DNA from: JAWVZU01 sp033722075
Lineage (GTDB): Bacteria > Pseudomonadota > Gammaproteobacteria > Xanthomonadales > SZUA-38
Length of the DNA stretch: 6,154 bases
Reading direction: 5' to 3'
NCBI GenBank assembly: GCA_033722075.1
Contig: JAWVZU010000239.1
Span: 1 to 6,154 of the forward strand
Program-made: the position numbers and the translations under genes
Shown: in pieces, positions 1 through 6,154 of the stretch
How the letters are laid out: each line of letters opens with the position of its first letter
How positions within the stretch are numbered: position 1 is the stretch's first letter
Notes under the pieces: model-generated
What the model was told of the DNA's origin: nothing
Seen by the model: only the letters and a program-made list of their open reading frames with translations
The model's database searches: none

Positions 1-38
1 CGGCCCATGCGGTGGGGAAAACCGTTGTGCTCAGCCAT
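1..38 (-). CDS. Possible start of the next gene, cut by the left edge
   Basis: An ATG at 38 (minus strand) opens a frame that stays open to the window edge, giving about 12 codons that read MAEHNGFPHRMG. Nothing can be said about its function. There is no Shine-Dalgarno sequence in front of it. A possible promoter (46-74) would start transcription at about 39-40, so if the gene is real it may be leaderless or nearly so. The call rests on position alone: it follows a possible terminator and promoter, on the same strand as the other genes. It could equally be a chance frame. Confidence 0.15.
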   Translation of the reverse strand, partial: MAEHNGFPHRMG

Positions 39-45
39 GCATCAA

Positions 46-74
46 GAGATAAGGCTGGTCGCAGCCCCTGTCAA
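46..74 (-). promoter_or_regulatory. Putative sigma-70 promoter reading toward the left edge
   Basis: On the minus strand there is a perfect TTGACA -35 box (69-74), a 17-base spacer, and TATCTC as the -10 (46-51), which matches TATAAT at only three of six positions. It lies just after a possible terminator and would drive whatever gene begins beyond the left edge. The exact -35 and ideal spacing support it; the poor -10 weakens it. Confidence 0.35.
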
Positions 75-86
75 TAAAAGAGCGGC

Positions 87-125
87 AAACAGGAAAACAG
101 GAAGAACGGGAAAGGGCCGCTCCCG
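87..125 (-). terminator. Possible intrinsic terminator of the aceE-aceF transcript
   Basis: Read on the minus strand, CGGGA (121-125) pairs with TCCCG (107-111), and one more G-U pair inside gives about six base pairs with a 7-base loop. It is followed at 87-106 by a pyrimidine tract rich in U and broken by C and a few G (UUCUUCCUGUUUUCC in its core). The layout is that of a Rho-independent terminator, but the stem is short and the U tract is interrupted. It lies about 190 bases after the aceF stop, in the right place to end that transcript. Confidence 0.35.
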
Positions 126-140
126 CGTTGAAACAATTAA

Positions 141-272
141 CCATGAAATGCATGAAAGGGTTACTGCGCGATGACAAGAGCCGAACCATGAAGCAGCGAG
201 TCCGCTCTTCCAGCCTGCCTCACCAACCCATGCCATTCTCGTTCTATTTCATGCGTTTCATGCATTTCATGG
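141..272. repeat. Perfect 17-base inverted repeat with 98-base loop
   Basis: The 17 bases at 141-157 (CCATGAAATGCATGAAA) are the exact reverse complement of 256-272. The arms are separated by 98 bases. A second register pairs 138-148 (TAACCATGAAA) with 274-284, because each arm is built from 9-base-period units. The spacer contains a further hairpin at 190-210: an eight-base-pair stem with one bulged C and a 4-base loop. A transcript from either strand could fold into a long hairpin, or the DNA into a cruciform. It lies between aceF and the possible terminator. Its role is unknown; it might be a protein-binding site cluster, an mRNA 3'-end structure, or a remnant of a small repeat element. 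Confidence 0.75.
190..210. repeat. Small hairpin inside the loop of the large inverted repeat
   Basis: GAAG-C-AGCG, loop AGTC, then CGCT-CTTC gives eight base pairs with a single bulged C at 194. No U-rich tract follows on either strand, so it does not look like an intrinsic terminator. Its significance comes only from lying at the apex region of the 141-272 inverted repeat. Confidence 0.4.
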
Positions 273-280
273 GTTTCATG
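247..280. repeat. Four-copy 9-base tandem repeat of TTTCATG
   Basis: The heptamer TTTCATG occurs at 247-253, 256-262, 265-271 and 274-280, each separated by two variable bases, so the period is exactly 9. Two further copies face the other way (CATGAAA at 142-148 and 151-157), also 9 apart, and a near copy (CATGAAG) is at 187-193. Fixed spacing with free bases between is typical of iterated protein-binding sites. It is also a multiple of three, so the tract reads as M-K-X repeats on the minus strand (244-279) and F-M-X repeats on the plus strand. No known repeat family is recognised. Confidence 0.8.
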
Positions 281-314
281 GTTACCGCTCTTGCTTGAGG
301 CTGCCAGCGGAGCG

Positions 315-1727
315 TTAGAGGAGCAGGCGGCGGAGATCCGAGAGCACGTAGCTCAGGTAGCTCGTGAAACGCGCGGCAGAGGCCCCGTCGATCACCCGAT
401 GGTCGTAGGACAGGGACATGGGGAGCATCAGCCTCGGGACGAACTCCCCGTCCTGCCAGACCGGTTTTTGATAGGACCGCGACACCCCCAGGATCGCCAC
501 TTCCGGCGCGTTGATGATCGGGGTGAAGGCCGTTCCGCCGATTCCACCCAGCGACGAAATCGAGAAACAGCCACCCTGCATGTCGCCCGGCGAGAGCTTC
601 TTGTCCCGCGCTTTCACGCTGGCCGCGACGACGTCCTCGGCGAGTTCGTACAGAGACTTGCGGTCGCAGTCCCGGATCACCGGCACGACCAACCCGTCGG
701 GCGTATCGACCGCCACACCGACGTGAAAGTACTTCTTCAGGACCAGATTTTCGCCGGATGCGTCGAGCGACGCGTTGAAATCGGGAAATTCCTTCAGCGC
801 GGCAACGACCGCCTTGATCAGGAAAGCCAGCGGCGTCAGCTTGAATCCCTTCGCCTTTGCTTCCTCCGCGTGGGACTTGCGAAACGCCTCCATCTCGGTG
901 ATGTCGGCCTCGTCATGCTGCGTGACGTGCGGAATCATGACCCAGTTACGGGACAGGTTGGCCCCCGAGATCTTCTTGATCCTCGAAAGCGGCTGGGTCT
1001 CGATCTCGCCGTGCTTGGAAAAGTCGACCTTGGGCCAGGGCGCCACATCAAAGCCGGCCGAGACAGCAGGCGACGCGCCCTCGCCCTTGGCCCGCATCGC
1101 CTGCTTCACATGGGCCTGGACGTCCTCGGTGGTGATCCGGCCGGCTCGTCCGGACCCCTGGACCTCGGCCAGGTCCACGCCCAGCTCGCGCGCGAACTTG
1201 CGGACGGCGGGACTTGCGTGGGGCACTTTCTCGGGTAGAACCCGGCTGGCATCGAAGGAGACGGGCGGCGCGGTCGGCCCGCGATCAGCAACGGGCTTGG
1301 GCGGCTCGGCCTGCGGATCCCGCCTGGGCTCGCTCTTTTCTTCGCCGCCCGATTCGGACTCTTGCTCTTCCTCCTCGCCGTCCTGTTCGGACCTGGATTC
1401 CTCCGTTTTCTTCTCCTTTTCGTCGGAAGTCTCTTCCTCCGCTTCGGAAGTCTCTTCTTCGTCTCCGTCGACCGGCTGTGAATCTTCCCCGTCTTCGGCT
1501 TCGAGCAGGCAAATCACATCGCCCTCGGATACGCGTCCGCCGACCTCGACTTTTACCTCCGTGACCTTCCCCGCTTTGGGCGCGGGAACCTCCATGGACG
1601 CCTTGTCGGACTCCAGGGTAATCAGCGAGTCATCAGCCTCGACGCTGTCGCCGGGACTGACCAGCACCTCGATGATCTCGACGTCATCGAAGTCGCCAAT
1701 ATCGGGAACCTTGATTTCTTCAGCCAT
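315..1727 (-). CDS. aceF: Pyruvate dehydrogenase complex E2, dihydrolipoamide acetyltransferase
   Basis: This is the core subunit of the cytoplasmic pyruvate dehydrogenase complex. It carries the acetyl group from AceE on a lipoyl arm and passes it to CoA. It has 470 residues. A single lipoyl domain spans about 1-77, with the lipoylated lysine K42 in ESDKAS. A highly acidic linker follows (about 79-136, 28 Asp/Glu in 58 residues), then a Pro-rich stretch and a peripheral subunit-binding domain (about 168-208, HASPAVRKFAREL onward). The acetyltransferase domain runs from about 236 to 470 and ends with the active-site motif YDHRVIDGA, with catalytic H443 and D447. The start ATG overlaps the aceE stop by one base (TGATG), implying translational coupling; only a weak GGA lies upstream. 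The usual E2 linker is Ala/Pro-rich and E. coli has three lipoyl domains, so the single domain and Glu/Ser linker are the notable points. The identification is firm. Confidence 0.97.
   Translation of the reverse strand: MAEEIKVPDIGDFDDVEIIEVLVSPGDSVEADDSLITLESDKASMEVPAPKAGKVTEVKVEVGGRVSEGDVICLLEAEDGEDSQPVDGDEEETSEAEEETSDEKEKKTEESRSEQDGEEEEQESESGGEEKSEPRRDPQAEPPKPVADRGPTAPPVSFDASRVLPEKVPHASPAVRKFARELGVDLAEVQGSGRAGRITTEDVQAHVKQAMRAKGEGASPAVSAGFDVAPWPKVDFSKHGEIETQPLSRIKKISGANLSRNWVMIPHVTQHDEADITEMEAFRKSHAEEAKAKGFKLTPLAFLIKAVVAALKEFPDFNASLDASGENLVLKKYFHVGVAVDTPDGLVVPVIRDCDRKSLYELAEDVVAASVKARDKKLSPGDMQGGCFSISSLGGIGGTAFTPIINAPEVAILGVSRSYQKPVWQDGEFVPRLMLPMSLSYDHRVIDGASAARFTSYLSYVLSDLRRLLL
1423..1457. 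repeat. 14-base direct repeat in the aceF acidic linker
   Basis: TCGGAAGTCTCTTC occurs at 1423-1436 and again at 1444-1457, a 21-base period that equals seven codons. It encodes repeated Glu-Glu-Thr-Ser-type units near residues 91-102 of AceF. It looks like a local in-frame duplication within a low-complexity linker, where length changes are tolerated and slippage is likely. Confidence 0.75.
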
Positions 1728-4405
1728 CAGCTATTCCAGGGTTCGGCTTTGTTCGGATCGATGCCGTATTTCTTCAGCGCATCGCCGGCGGCTTTCTTAG
1801 GCAATGCACCCTCTTCGACCAGGGCATAGATTGTCGCGTAGGCGACATGGTAGCGGTCGACCTCGAAGAACTCGCGCAGCTTCGGCCGCGTATCCGATCG
1901 TCCAAAGCCGTCCGTTCCCAGGACATGGTAGCTGGCCGGCACGTAGGCCCGGATCTGGTCCGCGTAGGCCCGCACATAGTCGGTCGCCGCGATCACCGGT
2001 CCGGGCTGATCCGCCAGGCACCGCTCCACGTGGGTCCGCTCCGGCTTCTTGGCCGGGTTGAGGCGGTTGCGACGCTCGACGGTCATCCCTTCCTTGCGCA
2101 GTTCATTGAAGCTGGTCGCGCTCCACACGTCACAAGCGACGCCGAAGTCCTCGGCCAGCAGTTCCGCAGCTGCAATCACCTCACGGAGAATCGAACCGGA
2201 GCCCATCAGCTGCGCCTGCGCCTTGGGCTTCTTCCTGCCGTTGGCTGCGGCGCTGAACCGGTAGAGTCCTTTGCGGATGTCCGACTCCACCCCTTCCGGC
2301 ATTTCGGGCTGCGGGTAGTTCTCGTTCATCACGGTGATGTAATAGAAGACATCCTCGTTATCCGCATACATCCGTCGCAGGCCGTCCTGGAGGATCACCG
2401 CCACTTCATAGGAAAAGGTCGGGTCGTAGGACACGCAATTGGGGATTGCACCGGCCAGCAGGTGGCTATGGCCGTCTTCATGCTGCAGGCCTTCGCCGTT
2501 CAGCGTGGTTCGTCCCGATGTGCCACCGAGCAGGAAGCCACGGGCTCGCATGTCCCCGGCGGCCCAGGCCAGGTCGCCGATGCGCTGAAAGCCGAACATC
2601 GAATAGAAAATGTAGAAGGGGATCATCGGGATGCGATTGTTGGCGTAGCTCGTGGCTGCCGCGATCCAGGACGAGAATGCCCCCGCCTCGGTGATGCCCT
2701 CCTGCAGCACCTGCCCGTCCTTGGCCTCCCGATAATACAGCAGCTGGTCCGAATCGACCGGCTCGTATTTCTGCCCGACGTGGGAATAGATGCCGAGCTG
2801 CCGGAACAGCCCTTCCATGCCGAAGGTCCGCGCCTCGTCGGCCACGATGGGCACCACGCGGTCACCGATTTTCTTGTCGCGCAGGAGCACCGACAGGCCG
2901 CGCACGAACGCCATCGTGGTCGAGATCTCGCGATCCCCGCTGCTCTTGGTGATGGCGCTGAACGCATCCAGGTCCGGTACTTCCAGGGTTTCCTTCGAAG
3001 GCGTCCGCTGCGGGAGAAAGCCACCGAGTTTCTTGCGCCGGGCCTTCAGATACTGGATCTCGTCCGAGTCTTCATCGGGCTTGTAGTAGGGAACCTCTTC
3101 CAGCTGATCGTCGGGAATCGGAATCCTGAATCGATCCCGGAAGGCCTCCACCGCCTCCGTATCCATTTTCTTCTGCTGGTGAGTGATGTTCTGGGCCTCG
3201 CCCGCACCGCCCATGCCGTAGCCCTTCACGGTCTTTGCCAGAATCACCGTCGGACGGTCCGACTCCATGGCCGCTGCATAGGCCGCGTAGATCTTGTGCG
3301 GGTCGTGGCCGCCCCGGTTCAGGCGCCAGATGTCGTCGTCCGACATGTTGGCGACCATTTCCTTCAGCTCGTCGTACTTGCCGAAGAAATGATCCCGGAC
3401 GTACTTCCCGCCCATGGCCTTGTACTTCTGATAGTCGCCGTCCACCGCCTCTTCCATGCGCTGGCGCAGCAGGCCCTTGGTGTCCTTCGCGAACAGCGGA
3501 TCCCAGTAGGAACCCCAGATGACCTTGATCACGTTCCAGCCGGCACCCCGGAAAACCCCTTCCAGCTCCTGGATGATCTTGCCGTTGCCGCGCACCGGTC
3601 CGTCTAGGCGCTGCAGGTTGCAGTTGATGACGAACACCAGGTTCGAGAGTTCTTCCCGGCCGGCGAGCGAAATGGCGCCCAGGGACTCCGGTTCATCTGT
3701 CTCCCCGTCCCCCATGAAGCACCAGACCTTGCGACCTTCCGTTTCAGCCAGACCACGATCATCCAGATAACGCAGGAACCGGGCCTGGTAGATTGCCATG
3801 ATCGGCCCGAGTCCCATCGATACGGTCGGCAGTTGCCAGAAGTCCGGCATCAACCATGGATGCGGATAGCTGGCCAGGCCGTTGCCATCCGCCTCGCGCC
3901 GGAACATGTCCAGCTGGTTCTCGTCCAGGCGGCCCTCCAGGTAGGCTCGTGCGTAGATCCCAGGCGAGGAGTGACCCTGGATGTAAAGCAGATCGCCTCC
4001 AAAGTCCTCGCTGGGCGCACGGAAGAAATGATTGAATCCGACGTCGTAGAGCGTGGCCGCCGAGGCGAAGCTGGCGATGTGTCCGCCGATCGAACTGTCC
4101 TTGCGATTGGCCCGCACGACCATGGCCATGGCGTTCCAGCGGATGATGCTGCGAATTCGCAGCTCGAGCTCCTGGTCGCCGTCCATCCGCGCTTCCTTGT
4201 TGGCGGGGATGGTGTTGACGTACGCAGTGGTCGCGTCATAGGGGAGATGCGCGCCCGCGCGGCGGGTGACATCCACCATCTGGTCGATCAGGTAATGCGC
4301 CCGTTCCGGTCCGTCGGCATGAATGACGGCCGCCAGGGCATCGAGCCACTCCTGGGTCTCTTCAGGATCGATGTCGTGCTTCAGCTTGTTGGTTTCAGCG
4401 TCCAT
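1727..4405 (-). CDS. aceE: Pyruvate dehydrogenase complex E1, homodimeric type
   Basis: AceE decarboxylates pyruvate with thiamine diphosphate and transfers the acetyl group to the lipoyl arm of AceF. It has 892 residues from ATG 4405, close to the E. coli protein (887). The N-terminal part matches the family (TQEWLDAL, GPERAHYLI). The thiamine diphosphate motif runs from GDGETDEPES to NCN (232-263). The mobile active-site loop carries H409 in NITHQ, which corresponds to E. coli H407. The cofactor-activating glutamate is E569 in LQEGI. H109, H145 and the QHEDGHSH block (641-648) are also present, and the C-terminal part has GTDGFGRSD. The start was chosen because homology begins there and GGGAG precedes it. 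An in-frame ATG at 4516 would add 37 residues (MQPIPRLGHG...) that do not resemble the family. The gene follows maeB after 204 bases and overlaps aceF by one base. All motifs are intact. Confidence 0.98.
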   Translation of the reverse strand: MDAETNKLKHDIDPEETQEWLDALAAVIHADGPERAHYLIDQMVDVTRRAGAHLPYDATTAYVNTIPANKEARMDGDQELELRIRSIIRWNAMAMVVRANRKDSSIGGHIASFASAATLYDVGFNHFFRAPSEDFGGDLLYIQGHSSPGIYARAYLEGRLDENQLDMFRREADGNGLASYPHPWLMPDFWQLPTVSMGLGPIMAIYQARFLRYLDDRGLAETEGRKVWCFMGDGETDEPESLGAISLAGREELSNLVFVINCNLQRLDGPVRGNGKIIQELEGVFRGAGWNVIKVIWGSYWDPLFAKDTKGLLRQRMEEAVDGDYQKYKAMGGKYVRDHFFGKYDELKEMVANMSDDDIWRLNRGGHDPHKIYAAYAAAMESDRPTVILAKTVKGYGMGGAGEAQNITHQQKKMDTEAVEAFRDRFRIPIPDDQLEEVPYYKPDEDSDEIQYLKARRKKLGGFLPQRTPSKETLEVPDLDAFSAITKSSGDREISTTMAFVRGLSVLLRDKKIGDRVVPIVADEARTFGMEGLFRQLGIYSHVGQKYEPVDSDQLLYYREAKDGQVLQEGITEAGAFSSWIAAATSYANNRIPMIPFYIFYSMFGFQRIGDLAWAAGDMRARGFLLGGTSGRTTLNGEGLQHEDGHSHLLAGAIPNCVSYDPTFSYEVAVILQDGLRRMYADNEDVFYYITVMNENYPQPEMPEGVESDIRKGLYRFSAAANGRKKPKAQAQLMGSGSILREVIAAAELLAEDFGVACDVWSATSFNELRKEGMTVERRNRLNPAKKPERTHVERCLADQPGPVIAATDYVRAYADQIRAYVPASYHVLGTDGFGRSDTRPKLREFFEVDRYHVAYATIYALVEEGALPKKAAGDALKKYGIDPNKAEPWNS

Positions 4406-4409
4406 GGAA

Positions 4410-4414
4410 CTCCC
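4410..4414 (-). promoter_or_regulatory. Ribosome binding site of aceE
   Basis: GGGAG lies four bases before the ATG at 4405. The spacing is slightly short but usable. It supports this start over the upstream in-frame ATG at 4516, and it agrees with where family homology begins. Confidence 0.7.
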
Positions 4415-4428
4415 AGAGATAAAGCCTC

Positions 4429-4454
4429 GGGGCAGGCACAAGCGACTCTGCCCC
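4429..4454 (-). promoter_or_regulatory. Seven-base-pair GC-rich hairpin in the aceE leader
   Basis: On the minus strand GGGGCAG (4448-4454) is followed by a 12-base loop and CTGCCCC (4429-4435). The stem is perfect and mostly G-C, and ends 14 bases before the GGGAG ribosome binding site. A competing shorter pairing, GCCT/AGGC (4424-4437), shares bases with it, so two folds are possible. After the stem comes GAGGCTTTATCTC, with only three consecutive T, which is weak for a terminator. It could modulate translation or transcription of aceE, or be chance in GC-rich DNA. Confidence 0.35.
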
Positions 4455-4492
4455 CGTCGCGCGAGGGCGTCGGGATTCGCTACGCTGCCGTG

Positions 4493-4540
4493 CCCCAATC
4501 GGGGTATCGGTTGCAAGAGTACCTATCGCGCCGGAGCGCG
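4493..4540 (-). repeat. Two short hairpins between maeB and aceE
   Basis: CGCGC (4536-4540 on the minus strand) pairs with GCGCG (4527-4531) around the loop UCCG, a C(UNCG)G tetraloop of the unusually stable class. Downstream, CCCC (4501-4504) can pair with GGGG (4493-4496) around a 4-base loop. Neither is followed by a U tract. They may be part of a structured aceE leader or of the maeB 3' end. No clear promoter was found here: TTGC-type -35 candidates have no matching -10 at a proper distance. Confidence 0.3.
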
Positions 4541-4571
4541 CAACTCGCTGCAACATCAGGAACTGAGTCTA

Positions 4572-4598
4572 CCCGAAGCGCCGGATCGGCGTCACGGG
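4572..4598 (-). terminator. Hairpin just after maeB, possible 3'-end structure
   Basis: Eleven bases after the maeB stop codon, CCCG and CGGG form an outer stem, then a three-by-three internal loop, then CGCCG and CGGCG form an inner stem with a 3-base loop. The position fits the end of the maeB message, but the sequence after it (TAGACTCAG) has no U run. A typical intrinsic terminator is therefore not supported, and read-through into aceE or Rho-dependent termination remain possible. Confidence 0.3.
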
Positions 4599-4609
4599 CC
4601 GCAACCTCG

Positions 4610-6154
4610 TCAAACGGCGAGGTCTTTCTGGCGTGGCTTGTTGCTGCGCTGGGCATCTACGACCGCGATGGCGGTCATGTTGACGATTCGCCGCACCGTG
4701 GCGGAGGGCGTCAGCACGTGCACCGGTGACCCTGCGCCCAGGAGCATCGGGCCGATGGTCACCGCGTCGGCGACCACTCGCGACAGATGGTAGGCGATAT
4801 TCGCTGCGGCCAGATTGGGCATGACCAGCAGGTTGGCCGGACCGGTCAACCGCGAATTCGGAAACACCCCGGACCGGATATGCGGATTGAGCGCCGCATC
4901 GGCGTGCATCTCTCCTTCCACCTCGAAGTCCGGATTGCGTTGAATGATCAACTCCAGCGCGCGGCGCATCTTTTCCGCCGATTCGTCGTTGTGACTGCCG
5001 AAACTGGAGTGGGAAATCAGGGCGACCTTCGGCTCGATCTCGAAATCTCTCACGCGGCGTGCGGCCATCATGGTGAGATCGGCGATTTCCTGGGGGCTGG
5101 GATCGGCATTGATATACGTGTCACAGATGAACAAGGTCCGATCATCGGTCGTCAGCAAGGACAATGCAGCCGGTGCTTGTACATCGTCGGCAAGACCCAC
5201 CACGTCCAGAACATACTTGAGCTTCCGGTTGTAACGACCGACAACGCCGACGATGGCGGCGTCGGCCTCGCCCCGTCGCACGGCCAGGGCCGCGATGACC
5301 GAGTTGCGCGTGCGGACGATGGCCTTTGCCGATTCCGGCGAGATCCCCCGCCGCTCCATGATGCTGTGGTAAAGCGTCCAGTACTCCCGGAAACGCGGAT
5401 CGCTTTCCGGGTTGATCAGCAGGAAATCCTCCCCCGCCTTGACCCGCAGCCCGAGCTTCTGGATGCGTCGACGAACCACCGAGGGTCGGCCGATCAGCGT
5501 CACCTTCGCCAAGCCGTCGTCGAGGATGTTCTGCACGGCCCGCAGCACGCGCGGCTCCTCGCCTTCTCCGAAGATGACCCGCTTCGGATTCGCTTTCGCG
5601 GCGTCGAACATCGGCTTCATGACCAGGCCGGTGCGGAACACCATCTGCATCATGCGTTCCCGATAGTCATCCAGGTCTTCTATGGGTCGGGTGGCCACGC
5701 CGGAGTCCATCGCGGCCTTGGCCACGGCCGGCGCCACCTGCATGGCCAGGCGCGGATCGAACGGCTTCGGAATCAGGTAGTCGGGCCCGAAACGCAGCGG
5801 CCGGCCCCCATAGGCGGCGGCGGAGACGTCGCTGGCCTCCATCCGGGCCAGTTCCGCAAGCGCCTCGACCGCGGCCAGCTTCATCGGCTCGTTGATCGCC
5901 GTGGCACCGACGTCCAGGGCACCGCGGAACATGTACGGGAAGCACAGCACGTTGTTGACCTGGTTCGGATAATCCGAGCGCCCGGTTGCGATGATGACGT
6001 CCTTGCGGGCCCGCCGGGCCGACTCCGGCTTGATCTCGGGTTCCGGGTTGGCCAGGGCCAGGATGATCGGCTGCTCGGCCATCTTCTTGACCATCGCCGG
6101 CTTGAGAATTCCCCCGACCGACACGCCGAGAAAGATGTCCGCCCCTTCGATCAC
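4610..6154 (-). CDS. maeB: NADP-dependent malic enzyme with phosphotransacetylase-like domain, 3' part
   Basis: This enzyme oxidatively decarboxylates malate to pyruvate in the cytoplasm, usually making NADPH. The C-terminal 514 residues are present. The 5' end is beyond the right edge; a full protein of this class is about 760 residues, so roughly 245 are missing, with most of the malate-binding catalytic domain. The first codon seen (GTG) is an internal valine, not a start. Fragment residues 1-155 are the end of the nucleotide-binding malic enzyme domain (LALANPEPEI, GRSDYPNQVNN, FPYMFRGALDVGA). Residues about 175-505 are phosphotransacetylase-like (RVIFGEGEEPRVLRA, SFGSHNDESA, GPANLLVMPNLAAANIAY). 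In E. coli MaeB this domain is regulatory and responds to acetyl-CoA. The Ser-Arg motif of active phosphotransacetylases is not evident near 480-489 (HVLTPSATVR), which fits a non-catalytic role. maeB feeds pyruvate to the aceE-aceF products encoded next. Confidence 0.95.
   Translation of the reverse strand: MIEGADIFLGVSVGGILKPAMVKKMAEQPIILALANPEPEIKPESARRARKDVIIATGRSDYPNQVNNVLCFPYMFRGALDVGATAINEPMKLAAVEALAELARMEASDVSAAAYGGRPLRFGPDYLIPKPFDPRLAMQVAPAVAKAAMDSGVATRPIEDLDDYRERMMQMVFRTGLVMKPMFDAAKANPKRVIFGEGEEPRVLRAVQNILDDGLAKVTLIGRPSVVRRRIQKLGLRVKAGEDFLLINPESDPRFREYWTLYHSIMERRGISPESAKAIVRTRNSVIAALAVRRGEADAAIVGVVGRYNRKLKYVLDVVGLADDVQAPAALSLLTTDDRTLFICDTYINADPSPQEIADLTMMAARRVRDFEIEPKVALISHSSFGSHNDESAEKMRRALELIIQRNPDFEVEGEMHADAALNPHIRSGVFPNSRLTGPANLLVMPNLAAANIAYHLSRVVADAVTIGPMLLGAGSPVHVLTPSATVRRIVNMTAIAVVDAQRSNKPRQKDLAV

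Noticed and set aside
42..236. 64-codon minus-strand frame with a hydrophobic C-terminal end
   Set aside because: It runs across the repeat structure and the possible terminator and promoter, has only a weak GAG as ribosome binding site, and resembles no protein I know. The hydrophobic tail simply reflects the pyrimidine-rich tract at 87-116.
142..280. CRISPR array or attachment site
   Set aside because: The units are 7 bases with 2-base gaps, far too short for CRISPR repeats and spacers. There is no cas gene, integrase, tRNA or transposase nearby.
291..1238. Long plus-strand frame (315 codons) opposite aceF
   Set aside because: It is antisense to a clearly real gene in GC-rich DNA, and its translation is Arg/His/Asp-rich without recognisable domains. 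This is a typical shadow frame.
1847..3607. 586-codon plus-strand frame opposite aceE
   Set aside because: It mirrors the codon bias of aceE, has no recognisable domain, and lies wholly inside a gene with intact catalytic motifs.
4406..4516. N-terminal extension of aceE from ATG 4516
   Set aside because: The extra 37 residues do not resemble the family. Homology begins at ATG 4405, which has GGGAG just upstream, and the extension would run through the leader hairpin.
6152..6154. GTG as a start codon for the malic enzyme
   Set aside because: The preceding part of this protein family is missing, so the frame continues beyond the right edge; this valine is internal.

Overview
The window comes from the chromosome of a GC-rich bacterium, most likely a gammaproteobacterium. 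The evidence is a homodimeric, AceE-type pyruvate dehydrogenase E1, an E2 with the usual lipoyl / subunit-binding / catalytic layout, and a large malic enzyme fused to a phosphotransacetylase-like domain. The E2 linker is strikingly acidic, which is compatible with a salt-adapted or haloalkaliphilic lifestyle; that is only an inference. All three clear genes are on the minus strand and are read from the right edge to the left. No phage, transposon, CRISPR or defence gene is visible.

Right part (4610-6154): the 3' two-thirds of maeB, the NADP-type malic enzyme, cut by the right edge. A 204-base gap (4406-4609) follows. It holds several short GC-rich inverted repeats and the ribosome binding site of aceE, but no convincing sigma-70 promoter. 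Middle (1727-4405): aceE, complete, 892 residues from the chosen start. Then aceF (315-1727), complete, 470 residues, whose start codon overlaps the aceE stop codon (TGATG). This is a classic co-transcribed, translationally coupled pair.

The genes form a short metabolic module. Malic enzyme turns malate into pyruvate, and AceE and AceF (with an E3, lipoamide dehydrogenase, that is not in the window) turn pyruvate into acetyl-CoA. No lpd gene follows aceF within the 314 bases available.

Left part (1-314): no convincing gene. It holds the least ordinary DNA in the window. Four copies of TTTCATG lie at an exact 9-base period (247-280), and two opposite-facing copies at the same period lie at 142-157. 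Together they make a perfect 17-base inverted repeat around a 98-base loop that itself contains a hairpin. Beyond it, on the minus strand, come a hairpin followed by a U-rich tract (possible operon terminator), a perfect TTGACA -35 box with a weak -10, and an ATG at 38 that may open the next gene just before the left edge. I found no clear sign of a new biological system; the left intergenic repeat is the one item I would follow up.
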